Positions 14,215 through 23,170 are shown, counted from the first letter of the stretch. The stretch: 25,112 bases of DNA from Spirochaetaceae bacterium (GCA_030600745.1 JAUVLL010000005.1:1-25112); one strand, 5' to 3'. The notes: generated by a model from the sequence alone, not told the origin. Made by a program: numbers and translations.

Positions 14215-14525
14215 TGGTTCCCCTGGTAATCATCTCTATGACTTTTTGTTAAAATAAACCGCACATCAATAATATCCAATTCCGGATAGTAGTTTTTAAC
14301 ATTCTTCAAAATCTTCTTTTTTCTCATCTGCAGAAGCTGAATCCATCCGGGATGATCTGCTTCAACTACAAGAATACCGTTACTGATATCCTTTACCGCA
14401 GAGTGACTGATCATATCTTCCCCTGCAATCTTACACCAGCTCTTAAAAACAGAGGAGTTACCTTTTTCTATATTAAGATGTAGATTACGCATGTAATCTC
14501 CAAGTATATCTCCTGCTTTTTTCAT
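14211..14525 (-). CDS. DUF721 protein, DciA-like (possible replicative helicase loader/operator)
   Basis: A 104-aa protein with the DUF721 pattern: an N-terminal helix, FKSWCKIAGEDMISHSAV (28-45), a strand ILVVEADHPGWIQLLQMRKK (51-70; the HPGW/SPAW motif) and a closing ILKNVKNYYPELDIIDVRF (about 72-90). DciA family proteins interact with the replicative helicase DnaB and are thought to be the ancestral loaders or operators in bacteria without DnaC/DnaI; the gene's place in the dnaA-dnaN-recF cluster suits this. It overlaps recF by 4 bases (ATGA), so it is translationally coupled. Its own tail carries the -35 of the rpmH promoter. Confidence 0.85.
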   Translation of the reverse strand: MKKAGDILGDYMRNLHLNIEKGNSSVFKSWCKIAGEDMISHSAVKDISNGILVVEADHPGWIQLLQMRKKKILKNVKNYYPELDIIDVRFILTKSHRDDYQGNH

Positions 14526-15604
14526 TTTCTGCTTATTACTCCATCTTTAACATTAAAAACTGCCGTGTCATCTCTTTTGTACTTATTGAAGTGCTCTCCA
14601 GGTAAAAAAGTGAAAAATATTTGCTCATATTCGGGTAAAACATTTAAAAAATTCATTCTTTTTTTATTATCAAGTTCCAGAAGTACATCATCAAGTAACA
14701 GAAGAGGCTTTCTCTTTGTTTTTTCAAAAAAAAATATTGATTGGGCTACTCTTAGAACAAGAGAAATAAGTCTTATTTGTCCCGTAGATGCTATTTTTGA
14801 AAAATCCCTGTTTACAAGATTATACCTAAACCCATCTCTATGCGGCCCGGTTGTTGTTGTACCTAAAACATAATCCGTATCGATTTTAGATTCAAGTTTG
14901 GCAGTTACTTCTTCAATATCAGTACAGTTTTTCCAGGATGGAAGATATTCTATAAATAATTCTTCACTCAACCCTGAAATATCTCTAAAAAGAGGTGAAA
15001 ATGTATCATTAAAATCATCTATAGTAATAAATCTACTGTTTTGAAGTTCAAGACCAGCAGCAGCTAACTGATAATTATAAACATCAAGAAGCTTTTTTAT
15101 TCCATTTTTTATCTCAATATTCCGAAGCTTTAATATTTTTCTGTAATTTCTTAGATTATCTATATATCCGGAATCATAGAGGCTTATTGTCTGGTTAAAA
15201 AACCAGCGTCTTCTTTCAGGAGTTCCGTTTACAAAAGAAAGATCCTCATGAGAAAAAATAATGCAGGGAATGTTTTGTATTAGATCCTTTCTGTCTCTTA
15301 CTATTTTACCATTATAACTAATCTTTTTTGTCTTTCCGGAAGTATGAACAGAAACAGAATTTGATATTTCGTTTTGTCTGGAATACTCACCATACAGGGT
15401 CATCTCTTTACAATTATGCTTTATTATCAGACTTTCCTGTCGTGTTCTAAAGGAAGAACCATAACTGAGAATATATACTGCCTCAAGAAAATTACTTTTC
15501 CCCTGTCCGTTTTCCCCTGTCAGAAAAATTTCTTTGTTATTAAGATCAACTGTCTGGTTTTCCAAATTCCTGAAGTCAAAGGTTTTTAAAGAAGTAAACC
15601 CCAT
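14522..15604 (-). CDS. recF: DNA replication/repair protein RecF
   Basis: A 360-aa SMC/ABC-type ATPase with Walker A GENGQGKS (30-37), the GPHRDGF motif (253-259), ABC signature STGQIR (273-278) and Walker B LLLLDDVLLELD (301-312). RecF binds single/double-strand junctions at gaps and, with RecO and RecR (recR is also in the window), directs RecA loading. ATG overlaps the dnaN stop by one base (TAATG), and the end overlaps the DUF721 gene. Length matches the family. Confidence 0.97.
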   Translation of the reverse strand: MGFTSLKTFDFRNLENQTVDLNNKEIFLTGENGQGKSNFLEAVYILSYGSSFRTRQESLIIKHNCKEMTLYGEYSRQNEISNSVSVHTSGKTKKISYNGKIVRDRKDLIQNIPCIIFSHEDLSFVNGTPERRRWFFNQTISLYDSGYIDNLRNYRKILKLRNIEIKNGIKKLLDVYNYQLAAAGLELQNSRFITIDDFNDTFSPLFRDISGLSEELFIEYLPSWKNCTDIEEVTAKLESKIDTDYVLGTTTTGPHRDGFRYNLVNRDFSKIASTGQIRLISLVLRVAQSIFFFEKTKRKPLLLLDDVLLELDNKKRMNFLNVLPEYEQIFFTFLPGEHFNKYKRDDTAVFNVKDGVISRK

Positions 15605-16707
15605 TAATCCAGCTGCATAGGCATCACAATATGAAAATAATCCTTTTCCGGTACTGATATAATAGATATTGCCTTGTTTGCTTCAGTAAATTTAATTGTA
15701 ATTTCTTCTTCCTCAATAACTTTAAGAGGTTCAAGAAGATAGAGATAGTTAAGAGCAACTGTTAAACCATCTCCCTCATAATCACAATTTATTTCTTCTT
15801 TAGCAATACCTATTTCACTTTCTTCTGAATTAAGAGTTATTGTTCCGGTTGAAAATGTCATATATAATCTTCTGGACTTCTGTTCGATTAGTAAAGATAC
15901 TCTCCTTAATGCTTCTATAAGGTCATTTTTATTAACATTTATATTAAATTCCTGATGTTCAGGAATAACTCTCTTATAATTAGGAAACTGACCTTCTATT
16001 AAATTTGAAGATATCTTTTGATTGTCAAATTTTACAAATATAGATTTATCAGATACAGCTAAATATAAATTTCCTTCTCTGCTTGAAAGTTTTTTAATTA
16101 AATGGAGAATTTTTGTTGGAATAATTACCGGGTCAAAATCTTTAATTTCTGTACTTAAATCCTTTTTTATAAAGGACAATCTTCTGCCATCTGTAGCAAC
16201 CATGGAAAGAGTACCTTCCTGATGTTCAAGATATACCCCATTCATAAAATATCTTGTTTCATCATCCGATACGGAAAATACAGTATGGCTTATCATATCA
16301 ATAAGGTTGTTTTGTGGAAGTTCAAAGTATTTATCATCCTCAATTTCCTTAATTTCCGGAAATTTATCTGATGAAATACTTTTTAACTGGAAATTAATTT
16401 TTCCAAATACGGGATTTATCAACAATCTACCATCAGTAAGATTAAATTCTACATCTCCATCAGGTAAAGATCTGATAATACCTAGAAATTTATCACAAAA
16501 TACTGTTGTACTTCCTGCCTGGGAAACTTCAACAGGTATTTGTGTTTCAAAACTCACTTTTAAATCTGTTGCCTTTATTTTTAATGTTCCATTATCTGCT
16601 TCCAGGAGTACATTAGATAAAATTGATAGTGAATTTCTTGATGAAATAATATCCTGAGCTATTGCTATTTCTTTAAGTATTACATTTTTATGACAGGTAA
16701 ATTTCAT
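15604..16707 (-). CDS. dnaN: DNA polymerase III beta subunit (sliding clamp)
   Basis: A 367-aa clamp with the three repeated domains of DnaN. It starts MKFTCHKNVILKEIAIAQDI, contains VATDGRRLSF (about 168-177, the LVATDGHRL motif of the family) and ends YFHIVMPMQLD, the usual C-terminal VMPMRL that closes the peptide-binding pocket. It tethers the replicase and many partners to DNA and is loaded by the DnaX complex. SD AAAGGAGA lies 5-6 bases before the ATG. One-base overlap with recF downstream. A 252-base gap separates it from dnaA and carries a palindrome and a near-consensus DnaA box. Confidence 0.97.
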   Translation of the reverse strand: MKFTCHKNVILKEIAIAQDIISSRNSLSILSNVLLEADNGTLKIKATDLKVSFETQIPVEVSQAGSTTVFCDKFLGIIRSLPDGDVEFNLTDGRLLINPVFGKINFQLKSISSDKFPEIKEIEDDKYFELPQNNLIDMISHTVFSVSDDETRYFMNGVYLEHQEGTLSMVATDGRRLSFIKKDLSTEIKDFDPVIIPTKILHLIKKLSSREGNLYLAVSDKSIFVKFDNQKISSNLIEGQFPNYKRVIPEHQEFNINVNKNDLIEALRRVSLLIEQKSRRLYMTFSTGTITLNSEESEIGIAKEEINCDYEGDGLTVALNYLYLLEPLKVIEEEEITIKFTEANKAISIISVPEKDYFHIVMPMQLD

Positions 16708-16805
16708 TTTTTATCTCCTTTGTGACTAATAACTGGTCCTAATACTACGTATTCACCATTTTATCTTTCTTATTCTAATTATTAATAAATATAATAATAG
16801 TAATA

Positions 16806-16852
16806 GTATGCACTGTAGATATGTTAATATCTATTGTAAATTCACTGCATAC
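16806..16852. repeat. Nested inverted repeat in the dnaN leader
   Basis: TAGATAT (16816-16822) and ATATCTA (16827-16833) form a 7-bp stem with a GTTA loop. Outside, GTATGCA (16806-16812) and TGCATAC (16846-16852) form a second 7-bp arm with unequal spacers. Placed in the dnaA-dnaN gap, it could be an operator, an attenuating hairpin or an origin element. Confidence 0.5.
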
Positions 16853-16923
16853 AATATTTTACCGATCTTAATAACTTATATACCTTGTTAACAAATAACT
16901 AACATATTAACATCGATCCGTTA

Positions 16924-16932
16924 TTATCCACC
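16924..16932 (+). promoter_or_regulatory. Near-consensus DnaA box in the dnaA-dnaN gap
   Basis: TTATCCACC matches the DnaA box TTATCCACA at 8 of 9 bases. It lies just after the dnaA stop. Alone it is weak evidence for origin function. Confidence 0.35.
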
Positions 16933-16959
16933 TAATAGTACTACTATATCAACAACTTT

Positions 16960-18348
16960 TTAAGACTTTGTTCCACTTTCTTTTGCTTTTTGAATAAGAT
17001 TCCTGATATATGGTTCGATACTTGGATCAGCCTTCATTTTTGAGTCTACTCTCTGACATGCATGCATTACAGTTGTATGATCTCTACCTCCAAATTCCAG
17101 ACCTACCTCTGTTGTAGAGTATTCTGTTAGTTCGCGGGTTATATACATTGCTACCTGTCTGGGGAATGCAATAGCTTTTGTTCTTTTTTTACCTCTAAGA
17201 TCATTTGGTGTAAGATTAAAGTAGTCTGCTACTGTTCTTTGAATAACATCAATTGTAATATTATTAAGTTTAGGGTTGGAAAACATATCCTTTAACTGAT
17301 GTTTTGCTATATCAACAGTTATTTCTTTATTCAGAAGGTCTGCATAGGCAATGAGTTTTGTAAGAGCTGCTTCCAGATCTCTGACATGAGTAGTAACATT
17401 CTGACATATAATTTCTATAACATCATCAGGAATTAATACATTTTTTTCCTCAACTTTTTTCTTTAAAATTGCTATTCTTGTTTCAAAGCTTGGAGGTATA
17501 AGGTCTACATTCAAGCCTCTTTCAAATCGGCTCTTAAGTCTGTCAGTAAGATTTTTTAATTCCGATACAGGGCGGTCACAGGTAAAAACCATCTGTTTAT
17601 TGGAATCATATAAGGCATTGAAAGTATGAAAAAGTTCTTCCTGGGTTGCATCTTTTCCCTGAAGAAAATGGATATCATCAATAAGAAGAATATCAACCTT
17701 TCTGTATTTATTTTTAAACTGATGCTGCTTGTTTTCCTTAATTGACTGAATAAATTCATTTGTAAACTGTTCGGCTGTAACATAAACAATTCTTGAATCC
17801 TCAAAATTACTATAGACATACTTTCCAATGGATTGAATTAAATGAGTTTTTCCAAGGCCTACACCTCCATAGATCAAACAGGGATTATATGTTTTTCCAG
17901 GATTTTTTGCTATGGCAATGCATGCATTGGCTGCAAAGGAGTTATTGTCACCAACTACAAAGTTATCAAAACTATAATCCTGACTAAGATTAGGATAGCT
18001 TCTATTTGTAACAGGCAAAGAGGGTTTCTTTTTAGCTGCAGACTGTGTTTTTTTCTGTTTTGGATTGCTGCTGACTGGAGTAGTATTTATTTTTTTTATA
18101 CTAAAATCAATTTCAATATTCGATCCCGAGAGATTATGAAGTATCTTTTCGATACCGGTTAGGTAGCGTTCTTTTACCTGGTCCCTGTAGAATGATGAAG
18201 GAACAGAAAGAATTATTTTTTTCTCTGTTGAGCCTGCATAGTCTATATTGTTAAACCACATTACAAACTCCTGCTCAGATAGCTCAGATCTTAGATGATT
18301 GAGGGTTTCTTTCCAAAAAATACTGTAATCCCAATTACTTTTACTCAT
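16960..18348 (-). CDS. dnaA: Chromosomal replication initiator DnaA
   Basis: 462 aa with all four domains: N-terminal partner-binding domain I (1-85), a short lysine-rich linker (about 90-115), AAA+ domain III with Walker A GGVGLGKT (161-168), Walker B LLIDDIHFL (221-229) and the RLKSRFERGL region (270-279), and DNA-binding domain IV with the signature EVGLEFGGRDHTTVMHAC (414-431). It opens oriC and controls its own promoter in many species. The start has no clear SD; the N-terminal sequence fits the family. It is divergent from gyrB across a gap with a perfect DnaA box in its probable leader, consistent with autoregulation. Confidence 0.98.
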   Translation of the reverse strand: MSKSNWDYSIFWKETLNHLRSELSEQEFVMWFNNIDYAGSTEKKIILSVPSSFYRDQVKERYLTGIEKILHNLSGSNIEIDFSIKKINTTPVSSNPKQKKTQSAAKKKPSLPVTNRSYPNLSQDYSFDNFVVGDNNSFAANACIAIAKNPGKTYNPCLIYGGVGLGKTHLIQSIGKYVYSNFEDSRIVYVTAEQFTNEFIQSIKENKQHQFKNKYRKVDILLIDDIHFLQGKDATQEELFHTFNALYDSNKQMVFTCDRPVSELKNLTDRLKSRFERGLNVDLIPPSFETRIAILKKKVEEKNVLIPDDVIEIICQNVTTHVRDLEAALTKLIAYADLLNKEITVDIAKHQLKDMFSNPKLNNITIDVIQRTVADYFNLTPNDLRGKKRTKAIAFPRQVAMYITRELTEYSTTEVGLEFGGRDHTTVMHACQRVDSKMKADPSIEPYIRNLIQKAKESGTKS

Positions 18349-18550
18349 TTTTTACTCACAAGTTATTAACAATTTGGAATAGCAATTACTGATAAACAAC
18401 AATTGGAAAAATATCTCCAAAATGTTTAATCAAAAAAATAAAGATCGTAAAGTGTTATCCCGTAACAAATTAACAAAAATATACAATTGATTACTATTAT
18501 CGGACTTTAATTCAAATACCTTAAGAAAGAAATTACAGGTATCTGACGAC

Positions 18551-18559
18551 TTATCCACA
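18551..18559 (+). promoter_or_regulatory. Perfect DnaA box
   Basis: TTATCCACA, the consensus DnaA box. It lies between the predicted dnaA promoter and the dnaA start, where bound DnaA could block transcription as well as start replication. Confidence 0.75.
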
Positions 18560-18590
18560 GGCTATCAACAATATCTTTATCAGTTAACCT

Positions 18591-18619
18591 ATTCTAATAT
18601 AGAGATATGGAATTGACAA
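18591..18619 (-). promoter_or_regulatory. Predicted dnaA promoter
   Basis: On the minus strand TTGTCA (18619-18614), 17-base spacer, TAGAAT (18596-18591). Each hexamer has one mismatch. It would give a leader of about 235 bases containing the DnaA box. Confidence 0.4.
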
Positions 18620-18694
18620 GACAGAAGTATATAATTCCAGTGTAAAGTAATTAATTTTACAGTTTAAACTTGTCTTTCCGGAAATATACCATCC

Positions 18695-18723
18695 TTTACT
18701 TTTTATTGTTAAAAAGGTATAGT
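18695..18723 (+). promoter_or_regulatory. Predicted gyrB promoter
   Basis: TTTACT (18695-18700), 17-base spacer, TATAGT (18718-18723), with start near 18730, about 25 bases before the ATG. A stray TATAAT at 18630-18635 lacks a properly spaced -35. Confidence 0.45.
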
Positions 18724-18754
18724 AGCTTATTCTCTAACAACAGGTAGAAAATAT

Positions 18755-20665
18755 ATGGATAATAAATACTCAGCTGAACAAATTCAGGTTTTGAAGGGTC
18801 TGGAAGCGGTTCGCTTGCGCCCGGGAATGTATATAGGCACAACTGGTGCTGATGGTCTGCACCACCTCGTGTATGAAATAGTAGACAATAGTATAGATGA
18901 ATCTCTGGCAGGTTACTGTAGTGAGATAATTGTTACTATCGAAAAGGGCAATATAATACGTGTTACCGATAATGGAAGAGGAATTCCGGTAAAAGAACAT
19001 CCTGTCGAAAAGATCAGTGCTCTTGAAATAGTAATGACCAAACTCCATGCAGGCGGGAAATTTGATAAAGGCAGTTATAAGGTATCCGGTGGACTTCATG
19101 GTGTTGGAGTTTCTGTTGTAAACGCCCTTTCTGCCTGGTGTTCTGCAGAAGTTTACAGGCATGGTCATAAATATTTCCAGGAATATAATATTGGCAAGCC
19201 TTTGGAACCAGTTGTTATAACAGGAGATAGTGATAAAACCGGTACGATAATCCGCTTTAAAGCTGATAATTCAATTTTTGATATTACAGAATATAGTTTT
19301 GATGTTCTTTCGAATCGTCTGCGTGAACTTGCCTTTCTTAATAGGGGAATTAAAATTATTATTGAAGATGATAGACTTCCACAAAAGAGAGAAAAGGAAT
19401 TTCAGTTTGATGGGGGAGTGAAATCATTTGTCAGCTATCTAAGTGAAAATAAAAATCCAATTCACAGTGATCCTATCTATCTGGAAGCTACCAGAGATGG
19501 TTCCGAGCTTGAAATTGCTCTTGAATATAATGAGGGATATACAGAGCATATCTACTCCTTTGTTAATAATATAAATACAAGAGATGGTGGTACACATCTG
19601 GCAGGTTTTAAAGCCGGTCTTACCAGAACCATGAACGATTTCTTTAAAAAATCAAAATTTTCAAAAAAAATGGACACTCCTCTTTCAGGTGATGATGTAA
19701 GGGAGGGGCTTACATCAGTTATATCCATAAAACTCCAAAATCCCCAATTTGAGGGACAGACTAAGGGTAGGTTGGGAAATTCTGAGGTTAAGGGGTTGGT
19801 AGAATCTCTAATTAATGAGCACTTAACCAGTTATTTTGAAGAGAATCCAAAGATTATTGATAAGATTCTGGATAAAGTTGTAGGTGCAGCCAGGGCCAGA
19901 ATATCTGCGAGAAAAGCCAGAGATCTTACAAGAAGAAAAAGCTTTCTTGAAAGCGGAGGTCTTCCCGGAAAACTGGCAGATTGCAGTGAAAAGGATCCTT
20001 CTCTTTGTGAAGTTTACATAGTAGAGGGAGACAGTGCCGGGGGAAGTGCAAAGATGGGCCGGGACAGGAAGTTTCAAGCTATACTTCCCCTCTGGGGAAA
20101 GATGCTGAATGTTGAGAAAACAAGAGAAGACAGGGTTCTTGCAAACGAAAAACTTCAGCCTATTATTACAACACTTGGAGCAAGTGCCGGAAGAGAGTTT
20201 GATATTTCAAAACTAAGGTATCACAAAGTTATTATTATGGCAGATGCTGATGTTGATGGTTCCCATATCAGAACTCTTCTATTAACTTTCTTTTTTAGAT
20301 ATATGCCTGAGCTGATAGAGAATGGCCATGTCTATCTAGCTATGCCTCCTCTCTATAAGATTACCAGAGGGAAGAAAGTTTTTTATGCATATGATGATAA
20401 TGAGAAAGATAAAATTTTCAGTCAATTTCCTGCAGAGGATGAATCTAAAATAGGTATGCAGCGATATAAGGGTCTGGGTGAGATGAATCCTGACCAGCTT
20501 TGGGAAACAACTATGAATCCCGAAAGCAGGCTTATGATGCAGGTAAAGCTTGAAGATGAGATTGAAGCCGATCATATGTTTTCCACCCTCATGGGTGAAC
20601 ATGTAGAACCAAGACGAAAATTTATAGAAGATAATGCACTTCTTGTTTCAAATTTAGATGTTTAG
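18755..20665 (+). CDS. gyrB: DNA gyrase subunit B
   Basis: 636 aa. The GHKL ATPase has N45 in EIVDNSIDE, DNGRG (72-76) and SGGLHGVGVSVVNALS (111-126). The transducer region is followed by a TOPRIM domain with E424 in EGDSAGGSA and MADADVDGSH (495-504), and RYKGLGEMN (570-578). It is the short form without the roughly 170-residue insert of enteric GyrB. The motif QAILPLWGKMLNVEKT (441-456) has W where most GyrB have R, a variant I associate with spirochaetes. Pairing with gyrA 45 bases downstream and origin position support gyrase over topoisomerase IV. Supplies ATP-driven negative supercoiling with GyrA. SD is weak (AGG about 12 bases upstream). Confidence 0.97.
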   Translation: MDNKYSAEQIQVLKGLEAVRLRPGMYIGTTGADGLHHLVYEIVDNSIDESLAGYCSEIIVTIEKGNIIRVTDNGRGIPVKEHPVEKISALEIVMTKLHAGGKFDKGSYKVSGGLHGVGVSVVNALSAWCSAEVYRHGHKYFQEYNIGKPLEPVVITGDSDKTGTIIRFKADNSIFDITEYSFDVLSNRLRELAFLNRGIKIIIEDDRLPQKREKEFQFDGGVKSFVSYLSENKNPIHSDPIYLEATRDGSELEIALEYNEGYTEHIYSFVNNINTRDGGTHLAGFKAGLTRTMNDFFKKSKFSKKMDTPLSGDDVREGLTSVISIKLQNPQFEGQTKGRLGNSEVKGLVESLINEHLTSYFEENPKIIDKILDKVVGAARARISARKARDLTRRKSFLESGGLPGKLADCSEKDPSLCEVYIVEGDSAGGSAKMGRDRKFQAILPLWGKMLNVEKTREDRVLANEKLQPIITTLGASAGREFDISKLRYHKVIIMADADVDGSHIRTLLLTFFFRYMPELIENGHVYLAMPPLYKITRGKKVFYAYDDNEKDKIFSQFPAEDESKIGMQRYKGLGEMNPDQLWETTMNPESRLMMQVKLEDEIEADHMFSTLMGEHVEPRRKFIEDNALLVSNLDV

Positions 20666-20669
20666 AATA

Positions 20670-20695
20670 TAGAGACGCGATGCATCGCATCTATA
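20670..20695. repeat. Palindromic repeat (family A) between gyrB and gyrA
   Basis: The core GCGATGCATCGC (20677-20688) is a perfect 12-bp palindrome, flanked by arms TAGAGAC and ATCTATA that pair with two mismatches. It resembles GTAGAGACGCGAT-type palindromes dispersed in many bacterial genomes. It starts a few bases after the gyrB stop and ends shortly before the gyrA SD (20701-20705). Confidence 0.7.
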
Positions 20696-20710
20696 CAATC
20701 AGGAGTATTC

Positions 20711-23146
20711 GTGGATACAAATAGTGGGAAAATAATCCCTGTTCCTATAGAGGATGAAATAAAAGAATCTTATCTTAACTATGCCATGTCTGTAATTGTA
20801 AGCCGGGCTCTCCCGGATGTAAGAGATGGTCTAAAACCGGTACATCGCAGAATCCTTTATGCCATGAATGAGATGGGTCTGCGTTCGGATAAGACTTTTA
20901 AAAAGTGCGGAAGAATTGTAGGTGATGTACTGGGAAAGTATCACCCTCACGGGGACCAGTCAATATATGATGCCCTTGTTCGTCTTGCCCAGGATTTTTC
21001 CATGCGTTATCCGGTTATTAAACCACAGGGTAACTTTGGCTCTATAGACGGAGATCCTCCGGCAGCTATGCGATATACAGAATCGAAAATGGCGAAGATT
21101 GCTGATGAGCTGTTAAGGGATATAAAGAAAGATACAGTAGATTTTATTGCAAATTATGATGATTCCATGAAAGAACCATCAGTACTTCCAGGAGCTGTTC
21201 CATATTTACTTATAAATGGAGGCAGTGGGATTGCAGTAGGGATGGCAACTAATATACCTCCTCACAATCTATCCGAAATAGTGGATGCTGTAGAATCATA
21301 TATTGATAATCCGGATATAACAATTCCTGAACTAATGGAATTTGTTAAAGGTCCTGATTTCCCAACTTTTGGGATAATTTATGGCAGACAGGGAATTAAA
21401 GATGCATTCGAAACCGGTCGGGGTAAAATTGCAGTAAGAGCCCGGGTAAGACTTGAGATTACAAAAACAGGTAAGGATGTAATTATTGTTACAGAGCTTC
21501 CTTATCAGGTTAACAAAGCAAATTTGGTTATCAGAATTGCTGAACTTGTAAAAAACCGAAAAATTGAAGGTATTTCGGATTTAAGGGATGAGTCTGACCG
21601 AAACGGTATGCGTATAGTAATTGAACTGAAGCGGGGAGCTATTGTAAGAGTTGTTCTTAACCGACTCTTTTCCCATACAGCTATGCAGCAGAATTTTAAT
21701 GTAAATAATCTGGCATTGGTTAATGGAAAGCCTGAGCTTTTAAACTTAAAACAGATGATCCATTACTTTATACTTCACCGTGTTGATGTTGTTACAAGAC
21801 GGACCAAATTTGAGCTTGCGAAAGCAGAGGAAAGAGCGCATATACTTGAAGGTCTGAAGATTGCTCTGGATAATATTGATGAGGTAATTAAAATCATCAA
21901 GGAATCCAGTGATGTTTCAATTGCCAGAGAAAATCTCATGGCGAGATTTAAGTTTACTGAGCGTCAAACACAGGCTATTCTGGATATGAGGCTGCAGAAG
22001 CTGACAAGTCTTGAAACTCAAAAGATTCTGGATGAATTAAAAGAAATTCTTGCATTGATAATCTACCTGAAAGATCTTTTGTCTGATCAAAAGAAGATAC
22101 TGAGTGTTATTAAAGATGAAACTCTGGAATTAAAAGATAAATATGGTGATGAGAGAAGAACAGAAATTATAGCTGATGAAGTAGAACAGCTTAATATTGA
22201 AGATCTTATTGAAAAAGAAGATATGGCAGTTCTTATATCCAACAAGGGTTTTATAAAGAGAATTGCAGTATCAGCCTACAAAAATCAGGGAAGGGGTGGT
22301 AAAGGTGCCTCATCTGTCAAACTAAAAAATGAAGATTTTCTTGAACATGTATTTATTGCCTCAACCCACGACTATATTTTATTTGTAACAAGTGCTGGAA
22401 AAGCATATTGGATTAAGGTTCATGAAATTCCAGAGGCTTCCAGAGCAGCCCGGGGTACACAGATAAAGGCATTACTGGATATTTCTGCTGATGAGGAAAT
22501 AAGTTCTGTTGTTTCCCTGAACGGGTTTACTGAAGATAAGTATATTTTCATGGCAACAAGCAGGGGTGTTGTAAAACGTGTAAAGACCCATGATTTTAGG
22601 AATGCCAGAACCAGGGGAATAATTGCGATTAAACTGGATGAGGGTGACAGGCTGGCGTCTTCTGTACTAACCACCGGGAATGAGGAAGTGATAATAATTA
22701 CAAGATCCGGCAGTGCTCTTAGATTCAATGAGAAACTTGTAAGATCTATGGGCAGAGCTACAAGGGGTGTCCGTGGTATACATCTTAAAAATGATGATGA
22801 ACTTGCCGGTATTCTGCGAATAATAGAAAACAATAAAATTCTGGTAATAACAGAGAATGGTTTTGGTAAGAGAGTTGAATATGATAAATTTGCACCCCAC
22901 GGACGTGGTACAGGCGGCCAGAATGTCTACAAAACAGATGAAAGAACAGGTGAAATAATTGGGGTTCAGGATGTTAATGAAAACGATGACCTTGTGTGTA
23001 TAACATCTCAGGGAAATACAATTAAATTAAACGTTTCCCAGATATCAATTCAGGGGAAAAACACCCAGGGGATTGTTGTTGTAAACCTGAACAAACCAAA
23101 CGTAGTTGTCAGTGTGGCAAGGGTTATCAACGATAAAGACGCGTAG
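20711..23146 (+). CDS. gyrA: DNA gyrase subunit A
   Basis: 811 aa, starting at GTG 20711 with SD AGGAG (20701-20705). The breakage-reunion domain carries the active-site Y122 in AAMRYTESKM. The quinolone-determining loop is HPHGDQSIYD (78-87): E. coli Ser83 is Gln here, while D87 is kept. The C-terminal DNA-wrapping domain has a GyrA box QGRGGKG (526-532), which separates it from ParC. Later blades show repeated RxxGR-like turns (GRATRGVRG, GRGTGGQN). It acts with GyrB. Its stop TAG is the start of a TAGGGGCACG repeat, and a parS site follows 40 bases on. Confidence 0.97.
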   Translation: MDTNSGKIIPVPIEDEIKESYLNYAMSVIVSRALPDVRDGLKPVHRRILYAMNEMGLRSDKTFKKCGRIVGDVLGKYHPHGDQSIYDALVRLAQDFSMRYPVIKPQGNFGSIDGDPPAAMRYTESKMAKIADELLRDIKKDTVDFIANYDDSMKEPSVLPGAVPYLLINGGSGIAVGMATNIPPHNLSEIVDAVESYIDNPDITIPELMEFVKGPDFPTFGIIYGRQGIKDAFETGRGKIAVRARVRLEITKTGKDVIIVTELPYQVNKANLVIRIAELVKNRKIEGISDLRDESDRNGMRIVIELKRGAIVRVVLNRLFSHTAMQQNFNVNNLALVNGKPELLNLKQMIHYFILHRVDVVTRRTKFELAKAEERAHILEGLKIALDNIDEVIKIIKESSDVSIARENLMARFKFTERQTQAILDMRLQKLTSLETQKILDELKEILALIIYLKDLLSDQKKILSVIKDETLELKDKYGDERRTEIIADEVEQLNIEDLIEKEDMAVLISNKGFIKRIAVSAYKNQGRGGKGASSVKLKNEDFLEHVFIASTHDYILFVTSAGKAYWIKVHEIPEASRAARGTQIKALLDISADEEISSVVSLNGFTEDKYIFMATSRGVVKRVKTHDFRNARTRGIIAIKLDEGDRLASSVLTTGNEEVIIITRSGSALRFNEKLVRSMGRATRGVRGIHLKNDDELAGILRIIENNKILVITENGFGKRVEYDKFAPHGRGTGGQNVYKTDERTGEIIGVQDVNENDDLVCITSQGNTIKLNVSQISIQGKNTQGIVVVNLNKPNVVVSVARVINDKDA

Positions 23147-23170
23147 GGGCACGATTTATCGCACCTGTGT
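23143..23170. repeat. Degenerate family A repeat at the gyrA stop
   Basis: GTAGGGGCACGAT then TT then ATCGCACCTG. The left arm equals that of the tdk copy; the right arm has lost pairing at several bases. The gyrA stop TAG (23144-23146) is inside the left arm. Confidence 0.55.

Larger units (their letters stand above)
18349..18754. other. dnaA-gyrB intergenic region, probable oriC
   Basis: A 406-base AT-rich gap at the divergence of the leftward dnaA cluster and rightward gyrB-gyrA. It has one perfect DnaA box at 18551-18559, a weaker CTATCAACA at 18562-18570, a very AT-rich stretch at about 18470-18540 that could serve as the unwinding element, a predicted dnaA promoter (18591-18619) and a predicted gyrB promoter (18695-18723). 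Only one consensus box is visible, fewer than in well-known origins. Confidence 0.6.

Noticed and set aside
18560..18600. DnaA-trio unwinding motif after the DnaA box
   Set aside because: Only isolated CTA/TTA triplets occur after the box, without a regular run of trios.
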